A stretch of 64,000 bases of DNA from Fibrobacter sp. UBA7003 (GTDB lineage: Bacteria; Fibrobacterota; Fibrobacteria; Fibrobacterales; Fibrobacteraceae). Shown in pieces: positions 8,299-15,997 of the stretch. The DNA is taken from NCBI GenBank assembly GCA_002449765.1, contig DJXN01000010.1, positions 230,446-294,445 of the forward strand, in the 5' to 3' direction. The notes below the pieces were generated by a model that had not been told where the DNA came from, made no database searches, and saw only the letters and a list, made by a program, of their open reading frames with translations. Numbering within the stretch: the first letter of the stretch is position 1; each line of letters opens with the position of its first letter. The translations under genes and the position numbers were made by a program.

Positions 8299-8535
8299 AT
8301 GCTTCACGTGATTGACGCAAAATATATTGGCGATTACAAGATATCCGTCGAATTCAACGACGGATGCCGTTTTGTCACTGATTTCGAAAGCGTCATCAAG
8401 TCGGACCACCGACCCATCGTGCAGCAACTAGCAGACATCAATACCTTTAAAGATTTCACGCTGCAAGCGCACACGATTACATGGTCAAACGGCGTCGATT
8501 TCGCCCCCGAATTCATCAAGAGCCTTAATTTTTGA
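8299..8535 (+). CDS. DUF2442 family small protein
   Basis: The 78 residues (MLHVIDAKYIGDYKISVEFNDG, ending ITWSNGVDFAPEFIKSLNF) match the DUF2442 pattern of a small alpha/beta protein ending WxxGxDxxPE. It is the partner of the DUF4160 gene three bases upstream. The molecular function is not established. Its stop codon overlaps the first of three TTTTTGAC repeats that lead into the next gene. Confidence 0.85.
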   Translation: MLHVIDAKYIGDYKISVEFNDGCRFVTDFESVIKSDHRPIVQQLADINTFKDFTLQAHTITWSNGVDFAPEFIKSLNF

Positions 8536-8599
8536 CAAAAATAGCAAAAAATATATTGTATTTTTGACAAAAGTTATATATTTTTATTGTATTTTTGAC
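8529..8599 (+). promoter_or_regulatory. Three TTTTTGAC direct repeats, period 31-32 bases
   Basis: TTTTTGAC occurs at 8529-8536, 8561-8568 and 8592-8599, always on the same DNA face (about three helix turns). The last two share a longer ATTGTATTTTTGAC. The array ends 35 bases before the ATPase gene, and its architecture matches the arrays at 57137-57225 and 57610-57689. Probable operator or promoter array. Confidence 0.5.
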
Positions 8600-8634
8600 G
8601 GAACGGCTAAAAAAGGCCAAAAACGAGGTTTTTG

Positions 8635-9981
8635 ATGGACTTGAAGCGCAAGAGCGAGAAACACATTCGAGAATGGCTCAAAAACAGCCAAAAGAAGGCC
8701 TTGCTTGTAAAAGGAGCCCGCCAGGTGGGGAAAACTCACGCCATTCGGGACGTACTGACAGCAGAACATGCGGATTTCTTTGAGATAAACCTCATCGAAA
8801 CCCCTGCCGCGGTAGATGTTCTTGCCGCAACGCAAACTGTCGATGATCTTGTCCTGGGCTTTTCGGCTCTTAGCACGCAGAAACTGGAAAAGGGCAAGAC
8901 AATCATCTTCATCGACGAAGTCCAGAAATACAAGGAAATGATTACCAAAATCAAGTTCCTTGTAGAAGAAGGGAGTTTCCGATATGTCCTGAGCGGGTCG
9001 CTCCTTGGAGTGGAGCTGACGAATCTCGATTCTGCGCCTGTGGGCTACATGACCACGGTAGAAATGTTCCCGCTGGATTTCGAAGAATTCCTGCAAATCA
9101 CGAACATCGATGACAACATCATTTCTAGTTTGCGCTCGTCCTTCGAAAACCGGACGCCCGTCATGGATGCGGTAAACCAGAAAATGCTGGACCTGTTCAC
9201 GCGCTACCTTATCGTGGGCGGCATGCCGGAGGCCGTGAGCAACTTTGCGGACAACAGCAACCTGAACGATGTCATGCGGATCCATCGCGACATTCTGAGT
9301 CAGTACAAGCTCGACTTTACGCAATACGAAACGGAAGACAAGCGTTTGTTGCTGACAAACGCTTACGAACTGATTCCTGCGGAACTTCTGAAACAGAACC
9401 GTCGGTACATCGTGACGGACTTGAAAAAAGGGCTCCATTTTGAGCGTGTACAAAGCACATTCCTCTGGCTGAAAAACGCTGGCGTCGCACTTTCTGTTTT
9501 CAACAGCACCGAACCGAGAATTCCATTAAAGCTGAACGAGAAAAGCAGTTTGTTTAAGCTTTACCTTGCGGATGTCGGCATGCTCACTTCGGAATACGGG
9601 ATGAACACGAAGTCCATGCTGCTGACAAAAAATCAGAACCTGAATGCCGGCGGAATCTACGAAAACGCCATTGCTCAGGAACTCTATTCAAAAGGGTTCC
9701 GGCTTTACTATTACAATTCAAATCGCCTGGGCGAACTGGATTTTGTAATTGAATACAACAACCGAGCATTGCCCATCGAAGTGAAAAGCGGCAAGGATTA
9801 CACCATCCATTCCGCCATGAACAACTGTCTTGCGAATTCCGAATACCAAATGCAAGAAGGCTTCGTCTTTGCAAACTGCAATGTTTCCCGAAAGGGAAAG
9901 GTGACGTATCTGCCCATCTACATGGTCATGTTCTTGCAGCAAGATTCAGAACAGATTGTTCTAGACAAGATTGAGTTTTAA
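8635..9981 (+). CDS. AAA ATPase with C-terminal DUF4143 (AAA_14 family), first copy
   Basis: 448 residues. The N-terminal P-loop domain has VKGARQVGKTHAIRD (Walker A) and TIIFIDEVQKYKEM (Walker B), then the sensor-like YVLSGSLLGVEL. The middle has the family motif VEMFPLDFEEFL. The C-terminal DUF4143 part includes KLYLADVGML, GGIYENAIAQEL and LGELDFVIEY...ALPIEVKSG, which resembles the active site of PD-(D/E)xK nucleases. These proteins occur in many copies in Fibrobacter and gut bacteria; their job is not settled, though defence or mobile-element roles have been suggested. ATG 8635 has GAGG six bases upstream; a TTG at 8632 is also in frame. Its TAA overlaps the dut stop on the other strand. 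Confidence 0.88.
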   Translation: MDLKRKSEKHIREWLKNSQKKALLVKGARQVGKTHAIRDVLTAEHADFFEINLIETPAAVDVLAATQTVDDLVLGFSALSTQKLEKGKTIIFIDEVQKYKEMITKIKFLVEEGSFRYVLSGSLLGVELTNLDSAPVGYMTTVEMFPLDFEEFLQITNIDDNIISSLRSSFENRTPVMDAVNQKMLDLFTRYLIVGGMPEAVSNFADNSNLNDVMRIHRDILSQYKLDFTQYETEDKRLLLTNAYELIPAELLKQNRRYIVTDLKKGLHFERVQSTFLWLKNAGVALSVFNSTEPRIPLKLNEKSSLFKLYLADVGMLTSEYGMNTKSMLLTKNQNLNAGGIYENAIAQELYSKGFRLYYYNSNRLGELDFVIEYNNRALPIEVKSGKDYTIHSAMNNCLANSEYQMQEGFVFANCNVSRKGKVTYLPIYMVMFLQQDSEQIVLDKIEF

Positions 9982-10415
9982 CAGATTCCCGTGCTGCCGA
10001 AGCCGCCGCGGTCGGCGCCTTCAAGTGGGCCTTCCTCGAAGGTAAGCGTGGGCTGCTGCTCCATGATGCGGAACTGCGCGATGCGGCTCCCCTTCTCGAT
10101 GGTCACGTCGCGAGTGGCGTACACCGGCATTTTCCACCAGTCGTTCGCGCCGCAGTAGCTTGAATCCACCACGCCCACGGAATTCGCCTGCAGAATGCCG
10201 AAGTTCTTGAACGTGGAACTGCGCGGGGCGATATGCGCCTCGAAACCCTCGGGCAACTTCATCGCGACCCCCAGGTGAATGAGCCTGAACTCCCCCGCCT
10301 TGAGCGTCACGGTCTCCGCCGCCGCGAGGTCAATCCAGTCGGACTTGCCGCCGACGTAAGTGAGTTTCGGAATGGAATCGTCAAGATACTGAATTTTGAT
10401 CGTCTGTGAGGCCAT
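9978..10415 (-). CDS. dut: Deoxyuridine 5'-triphosphate nucleotidohydrolase (dUTPase)
   Basis: Hydrolyses dUTP to dUMP and pyrophosphate, keeping uracil out of DNA and feeding dTMP synthesis. The 145 residues show the trimeric dUTPase motifs: WIDLAAAE (motif 1), APRSSTFKNFGI (motif 2), NSVGVVDSSYCGANDWWKM (motif 3), GSRIAQFRIM (motif 4) and DRGGFGSTG (motif 5). I start at MASQTIKI (10415) rather than the longer in-frame ATG at 10430, because a TATATT -10-like box (10422-10427) ends six bases before this ATG and there is no Shine-Dalgarno sequence. That suggests a leaderless mRNA. The last base pairs (TTAA, 9978-9981) are shared with the convergent ATPase stop. Confidence 0.95.
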   Translation of the reverse strand: MASQTIKIQYLDDSIPKLTYVGGKSDWIDLAAAETVTLKAGEFRLIHLGVAMKLPEGFEAHIAPRSSTFKNFGILQANSVGVVDSSYCGANDWWKMPVYATRDVTIEKGSRIAQFRIMEQQPTLTFEEGPLEGADRGGFGSTGIC

Positions 10416-10585
10416 AAACCAAATATACATTTTTGTCTGCAGTCGAAAGGTTTTACAATTTCAGCCATAATTTCAAATTCCGTAAAACAAATTTCAGAAA
10501 ATTTCATTCGGCCATCCAAGGAAACCGGTCGTCTTTTTGCGCAAAAACGCCGTAATTTCAAAAAATTTGCCATAAAAATCCAAAT

Positions 10586-10601
10586 TGGCACGCTCTTTGC
10601 A
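10586..10601 (+). promoter_or_regulatory. Sigma-54 promoter for glnK-amtB
   Basis: TGGCACG-N4-TTGCA fits the RpoN consensus exactly, with GG at 10587-10588 and GC at 10599-10600, ten bases apart. The expected start is about 10612, 40 bases before the P-II ATG. This implies control by nitrogen status through an NtrC-type activator, which is not in the window. Confidence 0.88.
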
Positions 10602-10651
10602 CAGAGGGGATGAATTCCAAAATTCCTTGGAATCAAACAAGGACAATAACA

Positions 10652-10993
10652 ATGAAACTCGTTACGGCCTACATCCAACCCGAACGACTGAATCTCGTGA
10701 AGCAAGCGCTTTACGAAAACAACATTTTCAAGATGTCAGTTACCAACGTGCTCGGCTGCGGCCAGCAGAAGGGCTACAACCAGCGCTTCCGCGGCGTGGT
10801 GACCGAGGTGAATTTGCTCAAGAAGATTTGCCTCAAGATTGCGGTAAACGATGAATTCGTGCAGCCCTGCATCGATGCCATCATCAAGGGCGCGCGCTCC
10901 GGCGAAATCGGCGACGGCAAGATCTTCGTCACCTCGCTCGAACAGTGCATCCGCATCCGCACCGGAGAAACAGGGCCGGAGGCAATCGGTTAG
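10652..10993 (+). CDS. glnK: P-II nitrogen regulatory protein (GlnK type)
   Basis: Small trimeric signal protein that senses ATP/ADP and 2-oxoglutarate and typically docks on AmtB. The 113 residues align end to end with GlnB/Gln[28 protein letters not shown] at the T-loop base, and [14 protein letters not shown]...IRIRTGE at the C-terminus. The T-loop Tyr51, uridylylated in proteobacteria, is Thr here, and Tyr46 is Phe, so control by GlnD-type uridylylation at that site is not possible. ATG 10652 follows AAGGAC. The gene is preceded by a sigma-54 promoter and followed after 57 bases by amtB, the usual pairing, supporting a role in gating ammonium uptake. Confidence 0.94.
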   Translation: MKLVTAYIQPERLNLVKQALYENNIFKMSVTNVLGCGQQKGYNQRFRGVVTEVNLLKKICLKIAVNDEFVQPCIDAIIKGARSGEIGDGKIFVTSLEQCIRIRTGETGPEAIG

Positions 10994-11050
10994 ACGAAAG
11001 AACGGCGCTCCGCGCCTACAGACAAAAGATTTATTAAAAGGATTTAAAGA

Positions 11051-12316
11051 ATGAACGAAGTTACACAAGTCGTACCTGTCAGCGACGCAATCTTTATGAC
11101 AGAAAACATCTGGATCATGATCAGCGCCATGCTGGTGTTCATCATGGGTCTTGGATTCGCCTGCGTTGAAGCGGGCCTCGTGCGCGCCAAGTGCGCTGCC
11201 AACGTCGCCTTCAAGAACATCGCGGTCCCCGCCATAGGCATCACGATGTACGCCCTGCTAGGCTTCGGCCTCATGTATCCGGGAACCTTCAACGGGATTC
11301 TCGGTTTCGCGGGCTTTGGCATTGGCGACTGGGCGAATCCGGCCAGTTTCACCTCCGCCTACAACGGCCACTTTACTTTGTTTGCAGACTGGCTTTTCCA
11401 GGCAATGTTTGCAGCGACCGCAGCAACGATTGTCTCGGGCGCCGTGGCCGAACGTGTGAAACTCAATTCCTTCCTGGTCTTCACCATTGTCTACGTGGCT
11501 TTCGTCTACCCGATTGTGGGTAGCTGGACATGGGGCGGCGGCTGGCTTTCGACCATCGGCAAGGCTGGTTTCCACGACCTCGCCGGTTCTACCCTCGTGC
11601 ACTCCGTGGGCGGCTGGGCAGCACTTGCCGGCGTAATGATTCTCGGGCCCCGTATCGGCAAGTACGTGAACGGCAAGGTACACGCCATCCCGGCACACAA
11701 CATTCCGCTTGCAACCATCGGTGTATTCATGCTGTGGTTCGGTTGGTGGGGATTCAACGCAGGTTCCGCACTCAGTGGCGACCCGAAGGCTACTAGCTGG
11801 ATTCTCGTGACCACGAACCTCGCCGCCGTCGCGGGTATCATTACCGCGACGCTCACGAGCTGGATCGTCTCGAAGAAGCCCGACGCCACCATGGCGCTGA
11901 ACGGATGCCTTGCCGGCCTCGTGGCAATCACTGCCGGTGCAGACGTGGTGACTCCGCTCTCCTCCTGGATTATCGGTGCCTTCGCTGGCGTACTCGTAGT
12001 CGGCGCAGTATTCATGTTCGACCGCCTGCACTTGGATGACCCGGTCGGCGCCCTCTCTGTTCACCTGGTGAACGGCGTGTGGGGTACGATTGCCGTGGGT
12101 ATCTTTGACATGACGGGCAATTACAGCGTGCTCACTCAGCTCATCGGTGTTGCCGCCTACGCCCTACCCTGCTTCGCCGGCGCTAGCCTGATTTTCTTCG
12201 TCATCAAGAAGACAATGGGCCTGCGCGTCACGGAAAGGCAAGAACTCCGCGGCCTCGACCAAAGCGAACACGGACAAGAATCCTACAGCGGATTCCAGAT
12301 CTTCAGCAACATGTAA
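11051..12316 (+). CDS. amtB: Ammonium transporter, Amt family
   Basis: Inner-membrane ammonium channel/transporter. The 421 residues show about eleven hydrophobic segments. Family motifs are AMLVFIMGLGFACVEAGLVR near the start, VGSWTWGGGWL, the first pore His in STLVHSVGGWAAL, WFGWWGFNAGSAL, and the second pore His in SVHLVNGVWGTIAVG. There is no cleaved signal peptide and no fused regulatory domain. The ATG follows AAGGA. With the upstream P-II gene it forms a sigma-54-driven unit for growth at low ammonium. A terminator follows within 20 bases of the stop. Confidence 0.96.
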   Translation: MNEVTQVVPVSDAIFMTENIWIMISAMLVFIMGLGFACVEAGLVRAKCAANVAFKNIAVPAIGITMYALLGFGLMYPGTFNGILGFAGFGIGDWANPASFTSAYNGHFTLFADWLFQAMFAATAATIVSGAVAERVKLNSFLVFTIVYVAFVYPIVGSWTWGGGWLSTIGKAGFHDLAGSTLVHSVGGWAALAGVMILGPRIGKYVNGKVHAIPAHNIPLATIGVFMLWFGWWGFNAGSALSGDPKATSWILVTTNLAAVAGIITATLTSWIVSKKPDATMALNGCLAGLVAITAGADVVTPLSSWIIGAFAGVLVVGAVFMFDRLHLDDPVGALSVHLVNGVWGTIAVGIFDMTGNYSVLTQLIGVAAYALPCFAGASLIFFVIKKTMGLRVTERQELRGLDQSEHGQESYSGFQIFSNM

Positions 12317-12335
12317 ACTCCCACCAAAAACCAAG

Positions 12336-12365
12336 AACGACCCCGACAATCGCCGGGGCCGTTTT
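12336..12365 (+). terminator. Terminator between amtB and trpA (probably both directions)
   Basis: AACGACCCCG (12336-12345), loop of 8, CGGGGCCGTT (12354-12363) with one mismatch, then TTT. Read on the minus strand the hairpin is followed by CTTGGTTTTT, so it may also end the trpBA transcript. Confidence 0.8.
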
Positions 12366-12415
12366 GTATTTAGATTCAAATTCAGTATTCGAACGAGACC
12401 GTTTGAATTCCGATT

Positions 12416-13165
12416 TTATCCGACAAGTTCGCGGGCCTTCGCTTCGATTTCGGCGATGGCTTTTTTGCGGCCTTCGGCAGAATCTTCGTTACCGAGCACG
12501 ATATTCACGAACACGGAGCCTGCAACCACGGCATACACGTGCTTGCTAAGCACCTTGGATTGCTCTCCATTGCGGATGCCGAATCCGCCGAGCACCTTCG
12601 CGCCCCCCTTACCGACGGTGTCGATAAAGTCGAGCGTCGCCTGGTCAATGGTGGTTTCGCTGCCGGTGGTACCCGCGCGGAGTGCAGCGTAGATGTACTT
12701 GAAGCCCTTGGAGGCCATCGTTTCGAGGCGTTCCTTGGTCATGGAAGGTGCCGCGACCGGGATGTTTTCGAGGCCGTGCTTCTTGCAAGCTTCGGTGAGG
12801 CCTTCGTCGCAATCGAACGGCAAGTCCGGAATGATGCATGCGGAAACACCTGAGTCCTTGCACATACGTACAAAGTTGTCTATACCCGGCGTAAAAGCGA
12901 GCGAACCATAAGTCATGATGTAAATCGGCGTTTCGGGGTGGCGTTCGTGAATCTTCTTCACGATTTCAAGACCCTGCTTGGTGGAATAACCCTTGTCAAG
13001 AGCAATGGTCGATGCCGTCTGGATGGCCGGACCGTCGGCACTCGGGTCACTGAAGGCGAGCTGGATTTCAAGGATGTTCGCGCCACCCTTCACGAGGGCG
13101 TCGGCGATGGCGATAGAAGTTTCTGCGTCCGGGAACCCGGCAATGAGATGAGACATTAAGTTCAT
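12416..13165 (-). CDS. trpA: Tryptophan synthase alpha chain
   Basis: Cleaves indole-3-glycerol phosphate to indole and glyceraldehyde 3-phosphate, passing indole to TrpB. The 249 residues contain the catalytic Glu and Asp in LEIQLAFSDPSADGPAIQ, the YIMTYGSLAF segment, IIPDLPFDCDEG, and the phosphate loop GGFGIRNGEQ followed by AVVAGSVFV. The usual first helix of about 15-20 residues is missing (the protein begins MNLMSHLIAGFPD), and the conserved ELGxPFSDP is changed to EIQLAFSDP. Both changes may alter contacts with TrpB. It lies 80 bases after trpB, across a gap filled with ATCAATTATC-type simple repeats (about 13214-13258). Confidence 0.94.
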   Translation of the reverse strand: MNLMSHLIAGFPDAETSIAIADALVKGGANILEIQLAFSDPSADGPAIQTASTIALDKGYSTKQGLEIVKKIHERHPETPIYIMTYGSLAFTPGIDNFVRMCKDSGVSACIIPDLPFDCDEGLTEACKKHGLENIPVAAPSMTKERLETMASKGFKYIYAALRAGTTGSETTIDQATLDFIDTVGKGGAKVLGGFGIRNGEQSKVLSKHVYAVVAGSVFVNIVLGNEDSAEGRKKAIAEIEAKARELVG

Positions 13166-13213
13166 AGTGATAACTCTTTGATTGAAATGTTCTAGTGAAA
13201 AGTGAAATTATTC

Positions 13214-13258
13214 ATCATCAATTATCAATTATCATTTATCAATCATCAATTATTCATT
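13214..13258. repeat. Degenerate ATCAATTATC simple repeat in the trpB-trpA gap
   Basis: Five or six imperfect copies of ATCAATTATC/ATTATCATTT, mostly A and T, fill most of the 80 bases between trpB and trpA. Slippage-prone; no other signal seen. Confidence 0.6.
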
Positions 13259-14520
13259 ATCTCGGCGTCGTGGATGTCTTCGTTGTTTTCGAGGCGCTTG
13301 AGTTCGGCCTTTAGGAATTCCTTCCACTTTTCGGGGCGGAACACCGGACTCGTGATGAAGATGTCCTTGTCGCCGCGGCCACTCATGTTGATGACGAGCG
13401 CCTTGTCCTTCGGGAGTTCCTTCGCGATTTTCATGGCCGCGGCGCCGGCGTGCGCACTTTCGAGGGCGAAGAGGATTCCTTCGTTGCGAGCGAAGAACTT
13501 GACCGCATCGAGAGCTTCCTTGTCGAGGAATGCCGTGAATTCCACGCGGCCGGATTCGCCGAGGGCGGCAAGCTGCGGCCCAATTCCCATGTAGTCAAGA
13601 CCTGCCGAAATGGAGCGCGTCGGCATGGATTGACCGTCTTCGTCAATGAGGAAGCGGCTCTTGTAACCCTGCACGATGCCTTCGCGGCTCGCGTTACCCG
13701 TCATGCGGGCGGCGTTCTCGCCTACGTTCGGGCCAATGCCGCCGGCTTCCGCACCAATCAGGCGCACATTCGCATCGTTGATGAACGGCGTGAACACGCC
13801 GATGGAGTTGCTTCCGCCACCCACGCAAGCGACAACGGCCGCAATGTCGATGTTACGCTCGGCTGCCTGGCGCTTGACTTCTTCGCCGATGATGGACTGG
13901 AACGTACGGACAATATCCGGGAACGGAGCCGGACCGAGGGCAGAACCGAGCACGTAATGCGTGTTCTTGAAATTCGTGGCCCAGTCGCGCATCGCCTCGT
14001 TCACGGCATCCTTCAGAGTGCGGCTGCCGCTCGTAACCGGCACGACCTTCGCGCCGTACATTTCCATGGTCGCCACGTTCGGCTGCTGACGGCGAACATC
14101 GACTTCGCCCATGTACACCACGCATTCGAGGCCAAGTTTGGCGCAAGCGGCTGCGGTAGCGAGCCCGTGCTGGCCGGCACCCGTCTCCGCAATGATGCGG
14201 GTCTTGCCCATCTTCTTAGCGAGCAGGCATTGACCGATGGCGTTGTTGATCTTGTGGGCACCCGTGTTGGCAAGGCCTTCGAGCTTGATGTAAATCTGAG
14301 CGCCACCCAACAGTTCCGTTGCCGTCGGAGCGTAATACAGCGGGGTCTCGCGCCCAATGTAGTCGCGCTGGATGATGCGCAGTTCTTCGAGAAATTCCGG
14401 ATCGTGGATGTACTTGTTGAATGCCGCTTCGAGGTCGTCGAGCGGGCGGCGGATGATTTCGGCAACGTACTTGCCGCCGAACTTGTCAAAGAAACCGTTG
14501 TTAGAAACCGTTGATGTCAT
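13246..14520 (-). CDS. trpB: Tryptophan synthase beta chain
   Basis: PLP enzyme that condenses indole with serine to tryptophan. The 424 residues match TrpB1 in size. Motifs in order: GGKYVAEII near the start, YIKLEGLANTGAHKINNAIGQ (two adjacent blocks, PLP lysine in HKIN), IIAETGAGQHGLATA, VACVGGGSNSIGVF (phosphate loop), GEAAR-like NVGENAARM, SISAGLDYMGIGPQ, and NMSGRGDKD at the end. The ATG at 14520 is preceded by AAGGCG. A leader peptide with three Trp codons and a terminator/antiterminator lies 75-191 bases upstream. Expression is thus predicted to rise when charged tRNA-Trp is scarce. Confidence 0.97.
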   Translation of the reverse strand: MTSTVSNNGFFDKFGGKYVAEIIRRPLDDLEAAFNKYIHDPEFLEELRIIQRDYIGRETPLYYAPTATELLGGAQIYIKLEGLANTGAHKINNAIGQCLLAKKMGKTRIIAETGAGQHGLATAAACAKLGLECVVYMGEVDVRRQQPNVATMEMYGAKVVPVTSGSRTLKDAVNEAMRDWATNFKNTHYVLGSALGPAPFPDIVRTFQSIIGEEVKRQAAERNIDIAAVVACVGGGSNSIGVFTPFINDANVRLIGAEAGGIGPNVGENAARMTGNASREGIVQGYKSRFLIDEDGQSMPTRSISAGLDYMGIGPQLAALGESGRVEFTAFLDKEALDAVKFFARNEGILFALESAHAGAAAMKIAKELPKDKALVINMSGRGDKDIFITSPVFRPEKWKEFLKAELKRLENNEDIHDAEIMNN

Positions 14521-14594
14521 TTTTATTTTGTCGCGCCTTTTGCGCCTTGAGGTTAATGGTTATGGCTTCTGGTCCACCCGGAAGACAAAAAAAG

Positions 14595-14724
14595 AGGCTT
14601 CCGGTGAGTCCGAAAGCCTTTTACAAACACTTGATGAAATCAGCAAACCGGACTCTATTTCGTAGAGCCCCACCACCAACGGTTGAAACGGATTACTGCA
14701 TTCATCTTCATGTACCCAAAATTA
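14595..14724 (-). promoter_or_regulatory. trp attenuator and promoter upstream of trpB
   Basis: Order on the minus strand: promoter TTGCCA (14742-14747) and TAATTT (14719-14724), 17 bases apart; leader peptide 14655-14711; pause hairpin GGGCTCTA/TAGAGTCC (14650-14670); antiterminator pairing of GAGTCCGG (14648-14655) with TCGGACTC (14606-14613); terminator AGGCTTTCGG/CCGGAAGCCT (14595-14619) followed by a run of seven T. All four classical segments are present, and the three Trp codons lie just before the pause hairpin. Confidence 0.9.
14655..14711 (-). CDS. trpL: Trp leader peptide before trpB
   Basis: An 18-residue ORF beginning MKMNAVIRF and ending NRWWWGSTK, with three consecutive TGG codons (14670-14678). 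The stop is inside the pause hairpin. A ribosome stalled on the Trp codons would cover segment 1 and free segment 2 to pair with segment 3, preventing termination. No Shine-Dalgarno is present, and the -10 box ends seven bases before the ATG, so the message is probably leaderless. Confidence 0.9.
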   Translation of the reverse strand: MKMNAVIRFNRWWWGSTK

Positions 14725-14760
14725 GGAATGTCTCTTTTTGGTGGCAAGGGGTGGCTCGGA

Positions 14761-14803
14761 GAAAAAAGAAAAAAATGAAGGCTTCCATCACCAGGAAGCC
14801 TTC
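14761..14803 (-). terminator. Strong terminator of the upstream attenuator-like copy
   Basis: GAAGGCTTCC/GGAAGCCTTC (14777-14786 with 14794-14803), a perfect 10-pair stem with a 7-base loop, followed on the minus strand by ATTTTTTTC and more T. The flanking CATCAAGTGTTT is shared with the trpB attenuator. Confidence 0.9.
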
Positions 14804-14932
14804 TACTAAACACTTGATGAAAAGGCAAGTCCTGAATCCCTTTTCGTGAGAACCCTGCCGCAAGCGGCCAGAGCGGATTGCCCGTTTCATCTTTATGTTA
14901 TGCAATATATATACTAATTCGTTGTCTGTCAA
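14761..14932 (-). ncRNA. Decayed duplicate of the trp attenuator, possible ~130-base small RNA
   Basis: A consensus promoter TTGACA (14927-14932), 17-base spacer, TATATT (14904-14909) points at the terminator at 14761-14803, so a transcript of about 130 bases is expected. The sequence aligns with the trpB leader (shared CCG-T-GG, TCTnACGAAA and CATCAAGTGTTT blocks), but the Trp triplet has become TTGCGGCAG and the leader stop is lost. It may be a dead duplicate, or a small RNA or regulator of its own. The function is inferred from sequence alone. Confidence 0.5.
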
Positions 14933-15075
14933 TAGGTTAATGTCATATTTTTGTAAAAAAATCTGTGATAATCCTCATTTTTGAGCTTTTTTGCAAAAAA
15001 AACTCCCGCTCGGGTAAACTTTTGTTTATTTTCAATACTTGAACAATCACCCTATAAAAAGAAAGAGCAAAATAT

Positions 15076-15963
15076 ATGAAGACGCCCCTCAAGTACACGC
15101 TTACCCTTGCAGGGATTATGATGTTTGTCGCCTGTGGCGATGATAGCAGCAGTTCTCCGGCAGCTAGCGGAAACAAATACATCCTTCACGAAGACAAGCA
15201 GACCTTCGGCATCATTCACGACCGTTGCTATGTCAGCGAAAGCAACACACGCTGGGACGAGAACGTGGACACGTCCTGGTACCACTACAAATTTGTCGGA
15301 AACAAGCTAGTCGTATTCGCGGACGGCAACACAGCCGACAAGCATTACGAATGGAACGGAGAAGAGGCCGAAGACTCGGAAAGCAGCCAAGTAATGGCCG
15401 GAGGCAACAAAGGCAACATTTTCGGGACATGGAAAACAACTACGGAACGCTGCCGCTACGAAGATGGCGAAATTGACTGCGACAACAATAAAGAAGACGA
15501 AGAAAGCAACTCGACAATCTACGTTCTGGATGTTTCCAAAAGCAATCTTACCATGTCCTGGGAAATGGAGAAGAACTATTGCCCGGCAGAAGACCTTGAA
15601 TATGATATTGAAGACCTCCTCGATTACAACGATGTAGAAGAGTATTCCGTATCATCATCCGATTGCAACACGGTCAAGTTCAAGGCGAACGGCAAGTCCG
15701 TGACGGCAACGATATCCATGAGCATTGACAAGGAAAATGTCGCTACGAGAGAGGTCACCTACACATCCGGAAGCAAGACCTGTCTATCTAGTTTCAAGAA
15801 GGTAAGCAAGATGCTGCAGATTCCCGAATCCCTGTGCAATGCCGATGACATGAGCAAATACATGAAGAAAACGCCCGGCTATCCTCATAAATATCAAGTC
15901 GACAACGACGAGGAATTCTACCCATGCCTTTCTGACATGCTCGGTGTGGAAATCGAATACTAA
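15076..15963 (+). CDS. Lipoprotein of unknown function
   Basis: 295 residues. The signal peptide ends GIMMFVAC, placing the lipidated Cys at residue 20, followed by GDDSSSS, the acidic/Ser spacer typical of Fibrobacter lipoproteins. The body is acidic, with four or more further Cys residues (for example DRCYVSES, ERCRYEDGEIDC, SSDCNTVKFKANGKS). I recognise no domain. The NTVKFKANGKSVTATI block looks like a beta-sandwich strand pair, but this is weak. AAGAG precedes the ATG. It is followed 34 bases later by another secreted protein in the same direction, so the two are probably one transcript, lying between the two trp units and opposed to them. Confidence 0.75.
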   Translation: MKTPLKYTLTLAGIMMFVACGDDSSSSPAASGNKYILHEDKQTFGIIHDRCYVSESNTRWDENVDTSWYHYKFVGNKLVVFADGNTADKHYEWNGEEAEDSESSQVMAGGNKGNIFGTWKTTTERCRYEDGEIDCDNNKEDEESNSTIYVLDVSKSNLTMSWEMEKNYCPAEDLEYDIEDLLDYNDVEEYSVSSSDCNTVKFKANGKSVTATISMSIDKENVATREVTYTSGSKTCLSSFKKVSKMLQIPESLCNADDMSKYMKKTPGYPHKYQVDNDEEFYPCLSDMLGVEIEY

Positions 15964-15997
15964 GACTACAACGCGGCGATAAACACAAGAGATTTAT

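Noticed and set aside
14708..14932. A 74-codon minus-strand ORF over the third attenuator copy
   Set aside because: It runs straight through the terminator hairpin and T-run into the trpB leader, with no domain or ribosome site. It is better explained by a decayed leader that lost its stop.
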